Translations under genes and position numbers: made by a program
The notes under the pieces: model-generated
Seen by the model: only the letters and a program-made list of their open reading frames with translations
The model's database searches: none
What the model was told of the DNA's origin: nothing
Part shown: positions 36,100 through 46,104 of the stretch, in pieces
Numbering within the stretch: the first letter of the stretch is position 1
Layout: the number at the start of each line of letters is the position of its first letter
Source: Brevundimonas naejangsanensis
Lineage (GTDB): Bacteria; Pseudomonadota; Alphaproteobacteria; Caulobacterales; Caulobacteraceae
Length of the DNA: 64,000 nt
Reading direction: 5' to 3'
Assembly (NCBI RefSeq): GCF_000635915.2
Contig: NZ_CP015614.1
Span: forward strand, 913,501-977,500

Positions 36100-36378
36100 G
36101 TGACGAAGATTCCCAAACCCCCGCCGAAGAGCAGCAGTCCCGCGAGCCTTGAGTTCAGCGGCTTCGGTATTCGGTTTGCCGCCATTGGAACGCTGCCGAT
36201 CTGCGGCGGCTTGCTGCTGGCATTGGCCGCGCTGGCTGTGTTCTCGCTCTTCCCCGGCGCTTTCACCAACGTGGCTGGTTATGCCCGAGACGTTGCGATT
36301 ACGCGTTTAGAGCCCGCTCAGCCGCCTCGGCCAGTCTCAGGGCCTCGGGAAGCTCAAACGCTGGCAACGGCCCCCTGA
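36100..36378 (+). CDS. Small membrane protein, copy 2
   Basis: This 92-residue protein starts at GTG 36100 (VTKIPKPPPKSSSPASLEFS). After FGIRFAAIG comes a membrane span (LPICGGLLLALAALAVFSLF) and a soluble tail with YARDVAITRLEPAQPPRPVS. The N-terminus and leader mark it as a diverged duplicate of the gene at 35651. Its 3' end overlaps the minus-strand gene ending at 36337. The function is unknown. Confidence 0.6.
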   Translation: MTKIPKPPPKSSSPASLEFSGFGIRFAAIGTLPICGGLLLALAALAVFSLFPGAFTNVAGYARDVAITRLEPAQPPRPVSGPREAQTLATAP

Positions 36379-36819
36379 GCGTGCCAGTGCCAGCCGTGTA
36401 ACACGGTCTGTCTCAGGTGCGTCGAAACTGGCCGTAGTGGTGGCGCCGTTCACACGACCGCTCCGCCAGACTTTCGCGCCAGCGCCGATATACACGCCGT
36501 CATTGACGACATCGCCAATCGGCATGATCCAGTCGAAGGCTTCGTTCAGCAGTGCGTTCGCCTTGGCGCGAGCCGCGAACAGTTCCTCATCCTCAAGACG
36601 GCTGAGATCGCTCCACCACGTGATCGCTTCAACCAGCGCATCTGACGCCCGGCGATTTGCGCGCCCCGCCACCGCGTTGCGCAGTTCGTCCGCCTGACCC
36701 TCAAGCCGCACCAATTCGGTCTGACGCTCACGAAGGCGTTCAGCGATGGCGGGAATGCTTAGTTCGAGTTGGTCGACCAGTGCGCCAATCCGCGCCTTTG
36801 TTTCCTCGATCCGCTCCAC
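36337..36819 (-). CDS. Coiled-coil protein, maybe fragment of larger gene
   Basis: From ATG 36819 (MERIEETKARIGALVDQLEL) the first ~90 residues form a coiled coil, followed by ALVEAITWWSDLSRLEDEEL and LNEAFDWIMPIGDVVNDGVY, then VWRSGRVNGATTTASF. The frame stays open upstream to about 36909 with plausible sequence (KQGKHIDSAVVGNNDGHPTD) but no ATG, so this may be the 3' piece of a longer gene. The layout resembles C-terminal regions of large serine recombinases, with no catalytic domain in view. That parallel is tentative. Confidence 0.5.
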   Translation of the reverse strand: MERIEETKARIGALVDQLELSIPAIAERLRERQTELVRLEGQADELRNAVAGRANRRASDALVEAITWWSDLSRLEDEELFAARAKANALLNEAFDWIMPIGDVVNDGVYIGAGAKVWRSGRVNGATTTASFDAPETDRVTRLALARSGGRCQRLSFPRP

Positions 36820-36909
36820 CTTCGTGATGAGATCGCGGTGATTGTCCGTAGGGTGGCCATCGTTGTTTCCGACGACCGCACTGTCGATGTGCTTCCCTTG
36901 CTTCTGCCG

Positions 36910-37521
36910 CGCCTCTCACGTGCAGAGCGAGGCTAACATCCAAGAACTCGAGTGTGCGACCAGGGAGGATTTCCACGCCTCGCGCCTCTTCCTTGACGAT
37001 CACCGGTTCTATCTCGACGGGGCCCAGTGCCACCGTGTTAACGCGGCCATGGCAAGGATTGATGCCTTGCCTCACACCATGATGATCTATTGGAAGGTCG
37101 CGCCGTTCGCCCCAGATCCACTGCTGTCGGACGACTACTTGTACTGACGGTTGAAGGCCTGAAAGCACGGCCGAAACGTATATTGGCCAACTCCGACGAC
37201 CTCGGCCGACGGTAGAACCGTGCTGCGCATCTACCGGCGGACAGACCCACAGCTAAGCCTCAAGTCACTTGCTTCGCGCAACGCCGACCTGATGATCCAG
37301 CTGCAGACCTTCCCTAGGTCTGTGTTGAGTCAGAATAAGGCGCAACTCATCTGGCGGGAGGCAGCGATCCGGCGACGGTTTGCGGGCCGCCGCCGGATCA
37401 TGCCGGTCGAGAAAGGTCGGAATCTCGACGGCGCTGGAGTATAAGCTTTGCTTTGCGACGTTGTCTGCCTCTGGCCGGTGTCGCTGTTGATTGCCCTCGG
37501 GGCGCTGAAGGGAAAGCTGTC
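36910..37521. other. Intergenic, no confident gene; one hairpin
   Basis: A plus-strand frame at 36842-37147 (QSEANIQELECATREDFHAS) might be coding but has no Shine-Dalgarno or family. GATCCGGCGACGG (37366-37378) and CCGCCGCCGGATC (37387-37399) form a 13-bp stem with one mismatch and an 8-nt loop. Confidence 0.4.
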
Positions 37522-38205
37522 ATGAGATCCATCGTCGTTCTGGCCGCCGTCGCCGCCCTGGTCGCGGGGTGCTCCAACCCCAAGGCCGCCGACAAGAAGA
37601 ATTTCAAGACGGCCATCAACGACTGGATCAGCAGGAACCCGCCCTGTCTCTCGCTGCCGTCCGGCAGCGTGCGCGCTGCGGATCGCCCCGCCGACGCGGG
37701 CGTCTTCCCCCTCTATGTCGAGGCCGCCGTCAGCGACCATCCTATGCGGCTGGAGAACCAGAAGAAGGCGGCGGCGCCCTTTGAAGCCATGGCCGCGTCC
37801 GGTCTTCTGAAGGGCGAGCCTGCCGAGATCACCCAGAGCGGCTACTTCCCCGGTCCCGCGCCCAAGGTGGCGGTCGTCGCCTATACGCTGACGCCTGAAG
37901 GCGAGAAGGCGTTCAAGCCGCGGGGCGAGGGCGGGTTCTGGAGCTCGCAGCCGGGCTTCTGCTACGGCGAGCCCGCCGTGAAGGAGATCGTCCGCTTTAC
38001 CGAACCGGGCGAGATGATGGGCATGACGGTGTCGCAGGTCGACTACACCTGGCAGCTCAAGAACATGCCGGAATGGGCGAAGTCGAAGGCGATGCAGAAG
38101 ATTTTCCCGCAGCTGGCTCGCGACAACGCCGAGACGCTTGAAGGCAAGGCGGCCGTGGTTCTGATGAACGAGGGCTGGGTGCACGAGAAGGCGATGCGGC
38201 GCTGA
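37522..38205 (+). CDS. Lipoprotein of unknown function
   Basis: This 227-residue protein starts at ATG 37522 (MRSIVVLAAVAALVAGCSNP), with a lipobox LVAGC around Cys17 indicating a membrane-anchored lipoprotein. The mature part has FKTAINDWISRNPPCLSLPS, VVAYTLTPEGEKAFKPRGEG and a C-terminal helix. Mixed α/β composition, no catalytic motif recognised. It converges on the SNase-like gene, leaving only 2 bp between stops. Confidence 0.8.
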   Translation: MRSIVVLAAVAALVAGCSNPKAADKKNFKTAINDWISRNPPCLSLPSGSVRAADRPADAGVFPLYVEAAVSDHPMRLENQKKAAAPFEAMAASGLLKGEPAEITQSGYFPGPAPKVAVVAYTLTPEGEKAFKPRGEGGFWSSQPGFCYGEPAVKEIVRFTEPGEMMGMTVSQVDYTWQLKNMPEWAKSKAMQKIFPQLARDNAETLEGKAAVVLMNEGWVHEKAMRR

Positions 38206-38207
38206 CG

Positions 38208-38768
38208 TCAGGTGCGGCACAGCGGACGCTGGCGGTCAAACTTCGTCCATACCACAGTCGTGCCGCTGCGGATCATGGCGCAGTTGATCTCGACCTGCGT
38301 CGGGGTCCAGCAGATGGCGGTGACGCGGTTGTAGCTCTGGCCGATTTGCTCGCAGCTGATCGTCCGGTCGGCGGCCAGGCGGCGCAGCTCGGCGGTCGCC
38401 GAAGCCGCCGACGCGGCGGGGCAGGGGTGGCCCGGCGAACAGGTTTCGTCGGCCTCCCTTGCGGCGACGGCGTGAAGGCGAACGCGCGTTCCGTCCTTGC
38501 AGCGCAGGGTGTCGCCGTCGTTCACATAGGCGACGTCGCAAAGGAAGCGGTCAGCAGGAGCGGGGGCTTCCCTATGGCTGAGCATCTTCTCGAGCGTGGG
38601 GACGAGGCGGCTCAGTTCGTCGTCCAGGGGCCATGAGTGGGCCGTCGCAAACGCCGCCGCTGCGGCGCCCGCAACGAGCGCGGCGAACCTCAGGTTAGGC
38701 CGGCGCCGACGGTCTGCGCGAAGGAAGCGGGCGGGTCGGCGACTACAACGAGGACGGGAATCACGCAT
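38208..38768 (-). CDS. SNase-like (thermonuclease-fold) protein
   Basis: This 186-residue protein has an Arg-rich start, one membrane anchor (FAALVAGAAAAAFATAHSW) and a staphylococcal nuclease-like domain (VAYVNDGDTLRCKDGTRVRL; ASATAELRRLAADRTISC; YNRVTAICW). The Asp of NDGDTLR fits the Ca2+ site. The catalytic Arg/Glu positions are partly divergent (HAVAAREADE), so activity is uncertain. ATG 38768 is preferred; ATG 38831 is possible. Confidence 0.75.
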   Translation of the reverse strand: MRDSRPRCSRRPARFLRADRRRRPNLRFAALVAGAAAAAFATAHSWPLDDELSRLVPTLEKMLSHREAPAPADRFLCDVAYVNDGDTLRCKDGTRVRLHAVAAREADETCSPGHPCPAASAASATAELRRLAADRTISCEQIGQSYNRVTAICWTPTQVEINCAMIRSGTTVVWTKFDRQRPLCRT

Positions 38769-39106
38769 AAAGGAAGCCTGCCCGGACCGTGTTGAGAGAG
38801 GGTTGATCCTCTGCAGGCCTGGGCGCCGCATCGCGGCGTCAACGGCGCGGGCGCAGCCCGCCGCATAATGCGCCTTGCCAAGTGAACACGGATGAATCAG
38901 GCTTGGGCTGCGTCTGATTTGACGCCGGGGCGTGAGAACCTCGCTTGAGCAGATCCTGAAAATCCCACTTCGCGCTCCGTGGCGGCGGGTGGCCGGCGTG
39001 CATGTCCAGGCTCCTTGGGGAGCTAAAGACGTCAGCGCATGTGTTTGAGCATGTTCTCAACACCCGGTGCTTCGGCCGGGCTCGCCTCTGAACAGGAGGC
39101 GAGCCC

Positions 39107-39610
39107 GTGTCGGATGGATTGGAAAAGCTGTCGCCTGATACGTCCTTGGGACTGGACGTCCTCTATGGGCGCTATGCTCGCTGGTTTCGGGCGCGGTTGA
39201 TCCGGCGCTACGGGGCTCAGGACGCCGAAGACCTGGCGCAGGAGGCCTGGCTGCGGCTGGCGCCCTATCAGGCGACGCGGACGATCCGGCATCCGCGGGC
39301 CCTGCTGCTGCGCATTGCGGCGAACCTGATGGCGGATCGCAGGGCCCGGCGGTCGCTACGGGCGCGCTATCTGGAGGAAATCAGCGCCGCCGAGGGCCGG
39401 TTTCATGAAGCGCCATCGCAGATCGACGAGGTCATGGCGCGGGAACTGATCCTCGGCTTGCCAGAGCCCCTGCGCGATGTCTTTGTGCTATCAAGGTTCG
39501 GCGGATTGACGAATGCACAGATCGGGGAAAAGCTCGGGATTTCTCCCAAAACCGTTGAGTGGCGCATGACCAGGGCCCTGGCGCACTGCGCCGCCCAACT
39601 CCGGCGCTAG
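39107..39610 (+). CDS. ECF sigma factor, FecI-like
   Basis: This 167-residue ECF sigma-70 factor has region 2 (LYGRYARWFRARLIRRYG; DAEDLAQEAWLRL) and region 4 with the helix-turn-helix TNAQIGEKLGISPKTVEWRM. The start is GTG 39107 behind AGGAGGCG. It is followed by FecR and an STN-containing TonB receptor, the classic FecI-FecR-FecA surface-signalling set. It likely directs transcription of the receptor and isopeptidase genes when the lasso peptide or another ligand binds. Confidence 0.93.
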   Translation: MSDGLEKLSPDTSLGLDVLYGRYARWFRARLIRRYGAQDAEDLAQEAWLRLAPYQATRTIRHPRALLLRIAANLMADRRARRSLRARYLEEISAAEGRFHEAPSQIDEVMARELILGLPEPLRDVFVLSRFGGLTNAQIGEKLGISPKTVEWRMTRALAHCAAQLRR

Positions 39611-39620
39611 GGGGCGCATC

Positions 39621-40628
39621 ATGAGCCACCCGAAAAATCGGGTTGAGGCCAGCGAGACCGAAGCGGCGGCGTGGCACGCCCGTCTCGGCGCGCGCAGCGT
39701 CAGTACCGAGACCATAGAAGACTTCTTCGCCTGGCGGTCCAAACCGGGCAACGCCGACGCCTATCGACGGGTCGAGCGGGTCTGGGGGGCCGCCGGCAGG
39801 CTGGAGAAGGACCCCGAGATAGCCCGGGCCTTCAGCGAGGCTCTGTCGCGCAAGGACAGCGCCGCGCGGCCGCGGCGGTTGGGAAGGGCGGTGATCGGCG
39901 CCGCGATCGGCGGGGCCGTCATGGCGGCGGCGGTCGCCGGGGCTCTATGGCTGCAGTCCCGAACCGTGTTCGCGACCGGCGTGGGCGAACAGAGGGTCGT
40001 CCAACTGGCCGACGGGTCGAACGTGCGGTTGGATACGGATTCCAGGATCAGGGTTCGTTTCGACGGCGACCGCAGATTGGTGGAGTTGGAGGACGGCCAG
40101 GCCCTGTTCACGGTGGCCCATGACGGCCACCGGCCTTTCGTGGTCCTGACGGATGATATCCAGGTGACGGCTGTAGGGACGGTCTTCGACGTGCGCCGCG
40201 ACAGCAGCGGCGTGAAGGTGACCCTGGTGTCGGGCGTCGTCGATGTAGCGGAGCGCGTGGCGGGCAGGGCGGTGAAGCGGCTGGCGGCGGGACAGCAGAG
40301 CCAGTTGACGCCGCAGGGGCAGGTGACGCGCGCCGTGGACATCCAGGCCGAGACGAGTTGGACCGACGGGCGGATCGTATTTCGGGATACGCCACTGCGC
40401 GAGGCGGTGAGCGAGGTGAACCGGTATCTGACCCACAAGATCGTGCTCGACGCCGCCGCTCAGGAGGCGGCGTCGGTCAACGGGGTGTTCAGAACAGGGG
40501 ACCGCGACGCCTTCGTGTCCACGGCGGCGGAGGTGTTCGGACTGAGGGCGAAAAAAGGGGTCGACGGCGAGGTTCTGCTGTCCGACGCAAAAAAATCAAG
40601 GGGCGCTCCGGGGTCGCCCGGGGCCTGA
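39621..40628 (+). CDS. FecR-type anti-sigma factor
   Basis: This 335-residue protein has an N-terminal cytoplasmic DUF4880-type segment (AAAWHARLGARSVSTETIED; FFAWRSKPGNADAYRRVERV). One membrane span follows at ~90-110 (AVIGAAIGGAVMAAAVAGAL), then the periplasmic FecR domain (VGEQRVVQLADGSNVRLDTD) and a C-terminal STN-like segment (TPLREAVSEVNRYLTHKIVL). It receives the signal from the TonB receptor and controls the sigma factor encoded 10 bp upstream. Confidence 0.93.
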   Translation: MSHPKNRVEASETEAAAWHARLGARSVSTETIEDFFAWRSKPGNADAYRRVERVWGAAGRLEKDPEIARAFSEALSRKDSAARPRRLGRAVIGAAIGGAVMAAAVAGALWLQSRTVFATGVGEQRVVQLADGSNVRLDTDSRIRVRFDGDRRLVELEDGQALFTVAHDGHRPFVVLTDDIQVTAVGTVFDVRRDSSGVKVTLVSGVVDVAERVAGRAVKRLAAGQQSQLTPQGQVTRAVDIQAETSWTDGRIVFRDTPLREAVSEVNRYLTHKIVLDAAAQEAASVNGVFRTGDRDAFVSTAAEVFGLRAKKGVDGEVLLSDAKKSRGAPGSPGA

Positions 40629-40674
40629 ACCGTCTCTTCTCTGACGCCGCGTGGCGTGGAGGGGACAAAAGACC

Positions 40675-43610
40675 ATGAGACGAACCAGCCTATTATCAGG
40701 AAGCATTCTCGCCGCCGGCTTGATCGCGGCAAGTTCGGCGGCCTGCGCCCAGGAAGCGCGGGAGTTCGACATCCCGGCAGGGACGCTGAGAGACGCCTTG
40801 AATCTCTTCGCGACCCAGTCGGATCAGCAGATCCTCTTTTCCGGCGAGGCGGTGGAAGGATTGAGGACGCAGGGCTTGCGGGGGCGCTATGCGCCGTCCG
40901 TTGCGCTAGACCGCCTGCTGGCTGGAACGGGGCTCGTCTGGTCCGAGACTCGGCCCGGAGTCATTTTCCTGAGGCGTTCGGAAGGAAGAGCGGCCCTGGA
41001 TAGCGCTACGGCCGTGGACGACGTGATCGTGACCGGCACCTTGTTGAAATCGACAGGCGGCTTGGCTTCGCCCGTGACCATGCTGGACCGCGATGCGCTC
41101 GACCGCCGCGGTTTTGCGACGGCGGCCGAGGCTCTGACCGATCTGCCGCAGAACTACGCCGGCGCGGCGACGCCGCTCGTCCAGCTGGCGGGGACAGATC
41201 GGGCGGGCTCCAACTCCGTCTACGCCACAGGCGTCAATCTTCGCGGCCTTGGCGCGACCTCGACCCTGCTTCTCGTCAACGGCCGGCGTTTGGCTGGGAC
41301 CGGGCTGCGCGGCGATTTCGGCGACGTCTCCGCCTTGCCCTCGGGCGCGGTGGAGCGGGTCGATGTCCTGCTCGACGGCGCCTCGGCCCTTTATGGAGCG
41401 GACGCGGTCGCCGGCGTGGTCAATGTGATCATGAGGCGATCCTTCGACGGCCAGGAGACGCGCGTCCGAGGGTCCGCCGCTCAAGGCGGCGCGGAAGATC
41501 TGATGATTTCCCATCTGGCGGGGCGGTCCTGGTCGTCCGGCGCGGCCTACCTGTCTTACGAATACCAGACGACGAACGGCCTCAGTTCATTGGATCGGTC
41601 CTATACGGCGGACGGGGATCTGCGTCGGTACGGCGGCACGGACCGTCGCAACTTCTACAGCGCGCCTGGCAATATCGTCGCCTTCAACTCGGCGACCTCC
41701 TCCTATCAGGCCCTGTACGCTATTCGACCGACGACCGGCGGGACGGCGCAGGGGCCGAGCGATTTCGTGGCGGGAGCCGCCAATCTGCAATCGACGACCT
41801 TGGGTGCGGATCTTGTCCCCTCGATCGAGCGGCACAGCCTTTACGGACGGATGAGCCAGTCTTTGGGGCCGCGCTTCGAGATGTCGGCGGATGTGCGTTA
41901 CAATCGGAGAGCCCATGAGATCGTCGGCCCTGCCAGCGCCGGGGTCTTCACCGCCAACGCCGCCAATCCCTGGTTCGTGTCGCCGAGCGGCGCTTCCTCC
42001 CACACGATCGGCTACGCCTTCCTGGCTGAACTGGGCCCAACGCGGGCCGAGGGCTCTTCCGAAAGCGTGGGGGTGACGGTCGGCGGCCGTTATGCGCTGA
42101 CGTCGGACTGGTCCTTGGACGGCTATCTGACCTGGGCGAGCGAACGGGGCGAAGCTGGCGTCTATAATCGGGTGCACAGCCGTTTCGCGAACGAGGCGCT
42201 GGGCCTGACGCCGGATGATCCGGCGACGCCCTTCAAGGCCGCCGTCGACGGCTATCTCAATCTGTTCGGCGACGGAGGGGCCAACAGTCGGGCCGTCCTC
42301 GACTTCATTGGCCAAGGCTATTCGATCGCTCGGGACGAGAGCCAGGCGAGTTCCGCCAACCTATTGGTCGAGGGGCCGCTGTTGCGGTTGCCGGGCGGGG
42401 ATCTGCGCCTGGCGGCGGGCGTCCAGCACCGAAGGGATCAGTTCAACACCCAGACCGTCTCATTCGCGGCGACGCCGGCGCCTGTGCTCAATCGCAAGCC
42501 TCAACGCGAACGTTCGATCTCGGCGGTCTTCGTCGAGGCGCGAGCGCCGCTGATCGGCCGGTACAGGCTCGGCCCGGTTTGCGACGTCTGGATGTCTCCG
42601 TGGCCGGGCGTTTCGAGACCTATGACGACTTCGGGGATACAGCCAATCCCAAGGTCGGATTGATCTGGTCGCCGGCGGAGGATCTCGACCTGAGGGCCTC
42701 CTGGGGGACCTCCTTCCGGGCCGCCTCCCTGCCTCAGACCCATGACGCGCCGGCGGCGTCCGGCTCATTTCTCAACCGGGCGGACGGCTCTCGCGCCCTG
42801 GTGCTGTCCCTCATTGGCGGCAATCCGGACTTGAAGCCAGAGACGGCTGAAACCTTCACGGTCGGCTTTGACTATGCGCCCAAGGGCGGGCCGCGGCTGA
42901 GCGCGAGCTATTTCGACACCCGTTTCACCGACAGGATCGCGCGGCCTGTCAGCGACAACAGCGCTTTCGCCCTCATCGATCCGTCGCTGTCGCCCTTCGT
43001 CAAATTCATCAATCCGGCTTCCAATGCGGCCGATCTGGCCCTGGTCGAAAGCTATGCGGGCTTGCCGGGCTTTCCCTCCCTCTATCCGGCGACCGCCTAT
43101 GCGGCCATCGTTGATGTTCGCTGGGTCAACACCGGTGCGGTGAAGGTCCGGGGCGTAGACGTGTCCGGACGCTATCCCTTCAGCCTTGGCGGTCATGATT
43201 TCACGGCCGAGGCGTCAGCCTCCTATGTGCTGGAGTTTGAGACCCAGGCCACGCCGACGGCCCCGCCCCGGCAGGTCGCCGGTCTGATCGGCTATCCCGT
43301 CGACCTGCGGGCGCGCACGGGCGTGAACTGGTCGCATGGCGAGTTCAGCGGAGGGCTTCATTGGAACCATGTCGCCGACTATCGCGACCTGGCGGGCAGA
43401 CGGATCTCCGCCTGGAACACGGTGGACGGCCAGGTGAGTTGGCGCCCCTCCTGGCCGCGGTTCGACGGCTTGAGGCTGGCGCTGACGGTGCAGAACCTCT
43501 TCGACGAGGATCCGCCCTTCTACGATTCTCCCACGGGCTATGGTTTCGATCCGGGGCAGGGCGGCTTGCTCGGCCGTGTCGTCGCCCTGCAACTGATCCA
43601 GCGCTGGTGA
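40675..43610 (+). pseudogene. Lasso-locus TonB receptor, frameshifted
   Basis: The FecA-like receptor has a signal peptide ending AACAQ, an STN domain (REFDIPAGTLRDALNLFATQ; GTGLVW), a TonB-box region (VDDVIVTGTLLKS), a plug (GVNLRGLGATSTLLLVNGRR) and a barrel. The frame breaks near 42558. Upstream the sequence reads RAPLIG. The continuation PVQARPGLRRLDVSVAGRFE lies in another frame up to 43610 and ends in GRVVALQLIQRW. Adding one C to the GGCC run at 42556-42559 restores a ~978-residue receptor. It may be a natural loss or a sequencing error. The gene lies between fecR and the isopeptidase gene. Confidence 0.85.
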
Positions 43611-43617
43611 TCCCGCC

Positions 43618-46104
43618 ATGCTGGACAGACTTGGCCGCGCTTTTGGCGCGGCGGCCTTTTCGTTCGGGATCGTCGTCCTGGTTTCTGCAACCTCGACCTC
43701 GGCCGAGGACCACTCTTCGGGGCCGGCGTCGCGTTCGCTGAAGGTCGAGGACATCACCGCCCTCGAAGCCTTCGGGCGTGGCGCGGTCTCTCCAGATGGT
43801 CGATGGGCGGTCTATGAGAAGCGGGGCGCCTATGAGGCCACGCCTCGCTTCGATTTCGCCCAACGGTCGCCTTGGGCGGCCATGGATCTCTGGCTGATCG
43901 ACCTGAACCGTCCGCAGGAGCCTCCAGAGCAATTGGCTCCAGGCGAGGGTCCCGGCCTGCTGCGCGGGGCCTGGTCGCCCACGGGCGCGCGGTTGTTGAT
44001 CTATCGGTTCCGCGAGGGGCGTTACGACATCGGGATCGTGTCCATGGCGGATCGGTCGGTGCATTGGACCGGCCTGACATCCGAACTGCCGGGCGCGGGG
44101 TCGGCCGCGGAATGGATATCCGACGACCGCCTGGCGCTGATGATCCGGCCGGACGGAAGCCTCCCGCGTCTCATGCGCTATTTCGGGGGCAGCCAGGCCG
44201 CGATGACCGCGGCCTGGGCGCGGACTGCGGAAGGACGCACGCCGTCCCGCACCGTGATCGACGCTCAAGCCGGGACGGCCGAAGCGGAGACGCCCGAACC
44301 GGCCCAGGCCCTGGCGTTGCTGGATCTGGCCCAAAGCCGCACGACCCTCCTGTTTGAGGGGCGGATATCCGATTTCGCTGTCTCCCCCGACGGAAAGGCG
44401 ATCGCCCTTGTGGAAGGGACGGAGCAGACGCCTATCGCCCCGGGCATGATTCTTCAGGCGGAAGAGGCGCGGCGTCAGCGCCTCAGGATCATTGATCCGG
44501 AAACGGCATTGGTCCGCACGCCGGCGCCAGAACTCGATCTGGCGCCGCACCTGCTGCGATGGTCTCCGGATTCAAGCGAACTCCTCGTTTGGGCCCGACG
44601 GGACGGCGCCGATTGGGCGGCGGGAGAGCTGATGCGGATCGGCCCAGAGGGCGCAAGGCCGGTTGATCGATCCGGCCTGGCGACAGAGGCCGGCGCGGAC
44701 ATCCTGCGGGGCGTCCGAGCTGACTGGCTGGACGGGGCGCCGGTTCTCTATGCGAGGGCTGCGGGCGGGGAGCGCTATGATTGGCGCCGCCTGGCGCCGG
44801 AGGAACCGCCTTTGGCGGTGACCGCCGCCTTCGCCGTCGCCCCCTCGCAGATCGCCGCTGTCAGCGAGCGGGCGCTTTATATGTTCGCCGACGGCGGCTT
44901 TTGGGCGGTCGAGGCGGATGGGGTTCGCCGATTGACGCCAGCCGAGACGGTGGTGAAGGCCGCAGTCGAAATCGACCCCGAGAGGACGGCTCGGCTGCGG
45001 ATCAATGATGCGCCGCGCCGGGATTGGGCGGCGGCGTCGAACGCCGAGGGAGAGGTGTTGATTGTCGGGGCGGAAGGCTTGCGGCGTCGGTTAGGCCGTA
45101 GCGCCGGCAGGGATTTCCGATGGCTCGCCGTCTCTTCGGAGGCTGCCCTGATGTTGGACCGAAGCGAACTGGTCGAAACCCTCCGCTTGGTCAGCGGCGG
45201 CGAGGCGACGAATCTGGATCGGGTTAATTCGGCGCTGGCTGACGTCGTCCTGGCCAAGCCGATCCCTGTGCCGCATCTGGATGCGCGCGGGCGGCCGACG
45301 CAGAGCCGCCTCTTCCTGCCGACCGGCGGCAGGATCAAGGGGCTTATCGTCAAGGTCTATCCGGGATCGCTCGATGGCGCGGCCTGGGCGGGGCCGCTGA
45401 TCCTCACCTACGGCACGCGCGCCGAGGTCCTGGCGGGAGAGGGCTACGCCGTTCTCTCGCCCTCCATGCCGATTGATGAGGAAGGGGCCAATGAGGCCGA
45501 CTTCTATGTGCGCAGCGTGGACCTTGCCGTCGACGCGGCGCTGGCCGCCTTTCCCCAGCTGCCGCGGGATCGCATCGCCGTCCTCGGACACAGTTTCGGG
45601 GGCTATGCTGCGCTCGTCATCGCCACCAGGACGGCTCGCTATCGCTCCTACGTCGTCTCCTCGGCCATCACCGACCTCTTTGGGGAATGGGGCGAGTTCA
45701 ATCCCGCAAGCCGCATATTGCCGGAAGACGGCTTCCAGATGCGAAACCAGCAGGGCTGGGTGGAGGTCGGCCAAGGGGGGAGGAAGGGGCCGCCTTGGGC
45801 GAATATCCGAGCCTACGCGGATTTCAGCCCCTATCTGGCGGCGGACCGGATCAGCGCCCCCGTGCTTCTGATCACGGCCGATAAGGACTACATTCCCATG
45901 TCCCAGTCGGAACGAATGTTCAGCGCCCTCTATCGACTGGGAGGAACGGCCCGCCTGGTCACCTACTGGGGCGAGCATCATGCGCTCTGGAGTCCCGCCA
46001 ACATCCGCGACCGCTATCGTCAGGTGTTTAGTTGGCTGGAGAAGACGTTGAACAAGCCCGCGGCTAAGGTCGAGGCGGCTGCAGCCGAGGCTCCCACGCC
46101 CTGA
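43618..46104 (+). CDS. Lasso peptide isopeptidase (S9 family)
   Basis: This 828-residue prolyl-oligopeptidase-fold protein has a signal-like N-terminus (FSFGIVVLVSATSTSAE), a β-propeller region and a C-terminal hydrolase with Ser659 in VLGHSFGGYAAL, Asp755 in TADKDYIP and His787/788 in WGEHHALW. Family and context match AtxE2-type isopeptidases, which open the ring of lasso peptides. It begins 7 bp after the receptor gene. Its 3' end overlaps the convergent cyclase gene by 41 bp. A generic S9 peptidase is the alternative, but the adjoining lasso genes make that unlikely. Confidence 0.9.
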   Translation: MLDRLGRAFGAAAFSFGIVVLVSATSTSAEDHSSGPASRSLKVEDITALEAFGRGAVSPDGRWAVYEKRGAYEATPRFDFAQRSPWAAMDLWLIDLNRPQEPPEQLAPGEGPGLLRGAWSPTGARLLIYRFREGRYDIGIVSMADRSVHWTGLTSELPGAGSAAEWISDDRLALMIRPDGSLPRLMRYFGGSQAAMTAAWARTAEGRTPSRTVIDAQAGTAEAETPEPAQALALLDLAQSRTTLLFEGRISDFAVSPDGKAIALVEGTEQTPIAPGMILQAEEARRQRLRIIDPETALVRTPAPELDLAPHLLRWSPDSSELLVWARRDGADWAAGELMRIGPEGARPVDRSGLATEAGADILRGVRADWLDGAPVLYARAAGGERYDWRRLAPEEPPLAVTAAFAVAPSQIAAVSERALYMFADGGFWAVEADGVRRLTPAETVVKAAVEIDPERTARLRINDAPRRDWAAASNAEGEVLIVGAEGLRRRLGRSAGRDFRWLAVSSEAALMLDRSELVETLRLVSGGEATNLDRVNSALADVVLAKPIPVPHLDARGRPTQSRLFLPTGGRIKGLIVKVYPGSLDGAAWAGPLILTYGTRAEVLAGEGYAVLSPSMPIDEEGANEADFYVRSVDLAVDAALAAFPQLPRDRIAVLGHSFGGYAALVIATRTARYRSYVVSSAITDLFGEWGEFNPASRILPEDGFQMRNQQGWVEVGQGGRKGPPWANIRAYADFSPYLAADRISAPVLLITADKDYIPMSQSERMFSALYRLGGTARLVTYWGEHHALWSPANIRDRYRQVFSWLEKTLNKPAAKVEAAAAEAPTP

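Noticed and set aside
36740..37168. 142-codon minus-strand frame upstream of the coiled-coil gene
   Set aside because: It is in a different frame from the coiled-coil gene, lacks similarity and a ribosome site, and overlaps an equally weak plus-strand frame.
37330..38220. 296-codon minus-strand frame over the lipoprotein gene
   Set aside because: The product is His/Arg/Leu-rich and lacks domains. The plus strand has a lipobox and normal protein character.
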